DNA from: Alloprevotella tannerae | GTDB taxonomy: Bacteria; Bacteroidota; Bacteroidia; Bacteroidales; Bacteroidaceae | Length of the DNA: 8,293 bases | Direction of reading: 5' to 3' | Assembly: GCA_015259305.1 (NCBI GenBank) | Contig: JABZGO010000071.1 | Location: 1-8,293, forward strand | Part shown: one piece after another, positions 6,824 to 8,293 of the stretch | How positions within the stretch are numbered: position 1 is the stretch's first letter | Layout: the number at the start of each line of letters is the position of its first letter | Notes under the pieces: model-generated | Databases searched by the model: none | Seen by the model: the letters and a program-made list of their open reading frames with translations, nothing else | What the model was told of the DNA's origin: nothing | Position numbers and translations under genes: made by a program

Positions 6824-7807
6824 ATGATAGATGAGGTAAAATGGGGCTTTATTGGTTGTGGAGAAGCCACAGAAAAGAAGAGTGGCCCGGCATTTACAGA
6901 AGCGCTTCATTCAGAAGTTGTGGCTATTATGAGTCGCAATCTTACGAAAGCAAGATCTTATGCCCAAAGTCATGGCATAAAGAAATGGTATGACGATCCG
7001 CAAATCCTCATAGATGATCCGGATGTCAATGCTGTCTACATTGCTACCCCACCGTCAACCCATGCCACCTATGCTATTATGGCGTTAAAGGCAGGTAAAC
7101 CAGTCTATATCGAGAAACCCTTAGCCTCCAACTATGAAGATTGCTGCCGTGTCAATAGGATTGTCGAGAAAACCGGTGTCCCTTGCTTTGTAGCCTATTA
7201 TCGGCGCTACTTACCCTACTTTCAGCGCGTCAAACAACTGATCAGTTCCGGCTCAATAGGCCGCGTGATGAACGTACAAATCAGATTTGCTGTTCCCCCC
7301 AGCGATTTAGATCACTCACGAAAAGATCAGCCTTGGCGCGTACAAGCCAACATTGCAGGTGGTGGCTATTTTTACGACCTGGCACCTCACCAGATTGATT
7401 TAATTCAAGAGATGTTTGGCCCAATTATTGAAGCAACGGGCTACACCTCTAACCGTGGAGGCTATTATCAACCTGAAGATACACTTAGTGCTTGTTTCCA
7501 ATTTGATGGAGGTCTTCCCGGTTCAGGAAGCTGGTGCTTTGTAGCCCACGAGTCCGCAAGGGAAGATAGTATTGAGATTACTGGTGATAAAGGAAAACTT
7601 AAGTTTTCCGTCTTTACATACGAGCCTATCGTCTTACAAAATAGTCAGGGTCGACAAGAGTTTTTTGAAGCAAATCCCCCCCACGTTCAGTTACCATTAA
7701 TTCAATCCATAGTAGAACATCTACGCGGAGAAAATGTCTGCAACTGCGATAGTATCTCAGCCACTCCGGTCAACTGGGTAATGGATCGGATTTTGGGTAA
7801 AATTTAG
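6824..7807 (+). CDS. Gfo/Idh/MocA family NAD(P)-dependent oxidoreductase
   Basis: These enzymes oxidise or reduce a hydroxyl or keto group on sugars, inositols or related compounds with NAD(P). The substrate here is not identifiable from sequence. The 327 residues have a Rossmann domain at about 5-122. The dinucleotide loop GFIGCGEATEKKSG starts at G8. VYIATPPSTHA follows, and EKP is at 97-99, with K98 as the conserved active-site lysine. The C-terminal beta-sheet domain carries GGGYFYDLAPHQIDL, with D185 and H189 as the conserved catalytic pair. Later, DSIEITGDKGKLKFSVF is the usual family strand pattern. No signal peptide or Tat motif is present, so it should be cytoplasmic, unlike the exported members of the family. 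The start gives the normal short lead before the first strand. A strong promoter lies just upstream, and the next gene starts 6 bases downstream, so the two are probably cotranscribed. Confidence 0.92.
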   Translation: MIDEVKWGFIGCGEATEKKSGPAFTEALHSEVVAIMSRNLTKARSYAQSHGIKKWYDDPQILIDDPDVNAVYIATPPSTHATYAIMALKAGKPVYIEKPLASNYEDCCRVNRIVEKTGVPCFVAYYRRYLPYFQRVKQLISSGSIGRVMNVQIRFAVPPSDLDHSRKDQPWRVQANIAGGGYFYDLAPHQIDLIQEMFGPIIEATGYTSNRGGYYQPEDTLSACFQFDGGLPGSGSWCFVAHESAREDSIEITGDKGKLKFSVFTYEPIVLQNSQGRQEFFEANPPHVQLPLIQSIVEHLRGENVCNCDSISATPVNWVMDRILGKI

Positions 7808-7813
7808 TCATAT

Positions 7814-8293
7814 ATGTCGATCATCTCTCTTTTCTCTATACTTAGATGGTTGCGCTTTACTCCCTCGCATCCCTGCAAGAAAATAATCTTTCTGCTTTTC
7901 TGCTTGAGTATTCCGCTTTTCTGCGTATCTCAAACGAATCAAGAGCAGAAATCAAACGGCATTGTGGATACGACCCTATGTGTAAAGAAGAATAACCTTG
8001 GACAACGTCTCAAGCAAATTATTACCCGACTAAATACGATTGATACTGCTTATATTGAGCCCAACCACTACGCGTGGACAGCTATGATGCAGAATACCAA
8101 TTCCTTGCATTTTGTTTCATTTAGCGCAATAGAAAAGGACAAGGAGCGACAAACACTCACATTCTTCCCGCGTCCATCTTTCAAGATTGGTCCATTTCTG
8201 GGTTGGCGTTGGCTTTTTTTAGGCTATACTATAGATATTGGCCGTATACAAAAGGCCGGAAAAAACACGGAATTTAGTCTTAGCTTATATAGT
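7814..8293 (+). CDS. DUF4421 family protein, probable outer-membrane protein (partial, runs off right edge)
   Basis: The frame is open from the ATG at 7814 to the window end, giving 160 codons and no stop. The N-terminus is long for a signal peptide: about 23 residues with several Arg and Lys, then a hydrophobic core KIIFLLFCLSIPLFCVS at 23-39, with likely cleavage near residue 39. The mature part has DTAYIEPNHY from D77, MMQNTN at 91-96, and GPFLGWRWLFLGYTIDIG at 126-143. This Y/W-rich layout marks the Bacteroidota DUF4421 family, whose alternating strands suggest an outer-membrane barrel. The function of the family is not known to me. No better in-frame ATG exists before the hydrophobic stretch, so the start is kept despite the long lead and the lack of a Shine-Dalgarno. 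It follows the oxidoreductase by 6 bases. Confidence 0.8.
   Translation, partial: MSIISLFSILRWLRFTPSHPCKKIIFLLFCLSIPLFCVSQTNQEQKSNGIVDTTLCVKKNNLGQRLKQIITRLNTIDTAYIEPNHYAWTAMMQNTNSLHFVSFSAIEKDKERQTLTFFPRPSFKIGPFLGWRWLFLGYTIDIGRIQKAGKNTEFSLSLYS

Overview
The window reads as a chromosomal segment of a Bacteroidales bacterium, possibly Prevotellaceae. The genus is inference. The evidence is a DUF4421-family protein and an M64 peptidase, both typical of the phylum, the Bacteroidota form of LolA, an A+T-rich composition, and promoters of the Bacteroidota type (TTTG, then 19-21 bases, then TAnnTTTG). Most gene starts lack a strong Shine-Dalgarno sequence, as is usual there. No mobile element, CRISPR array, rRNA or tRNA was seen.

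Layout. (1) Positions 1-96 hold the first 32 codons of a minus-strand gene that runs off the left edge. (2) Positions 97-214 are a divergent promoter region with one promoter-like site facing each way. (3) Positions 215-6652 hold six tightly packed plus-strand genes, most likely one operon: a secreted M64 metallopeptidase, the septal DNA translocase FtsK, the periplasmic lipoprotein carrier LolA, thioredoxin reductase TrxB, an NlpC/P60 lipoprotein, and a uracil-DNA-glycosylase-like protein. The junctions are a 14-base overlap, then gaps of 32 and 5 bases, then overlaps of 1 base (TAATG) and 4 bases (ATGA). (4) Positions 6653-6823 are intergenic and carry a near-consensus promoter and a small inverted repeat. 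(5) Positions 6824-8293 hold a second unit: a Gfo/Idh/MocA oxidoreductase, then, 6 bases on, the start of a DUF4421 outer-membrane-type protein that runs off the right edge.

How the genes work together. The first operon is a housekeeping set for envelope and chromosome maintenance: clearing DNA from the septum (FtsK), lipoprotein transport (LolA), peptidoglycan cleavage (NlpC/P60), thiol redox balance (TrxB) and probably base-excision repair. The products act in different compartments, so the grouping suggests shared expression rather than one complex. The second unit pairs a cytoplasmic sugar-type dehydrogenase with an outer-membrane-type protein of unknown role.

I see no clear sign of a new biological system. 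The points most worth a second look are the glycosylase-like protein with an atypical active-site motif, the coupling of a secreted peptidase to ftsK, the divergent promoter region, and the inverted repeat ahead of the second promoter.
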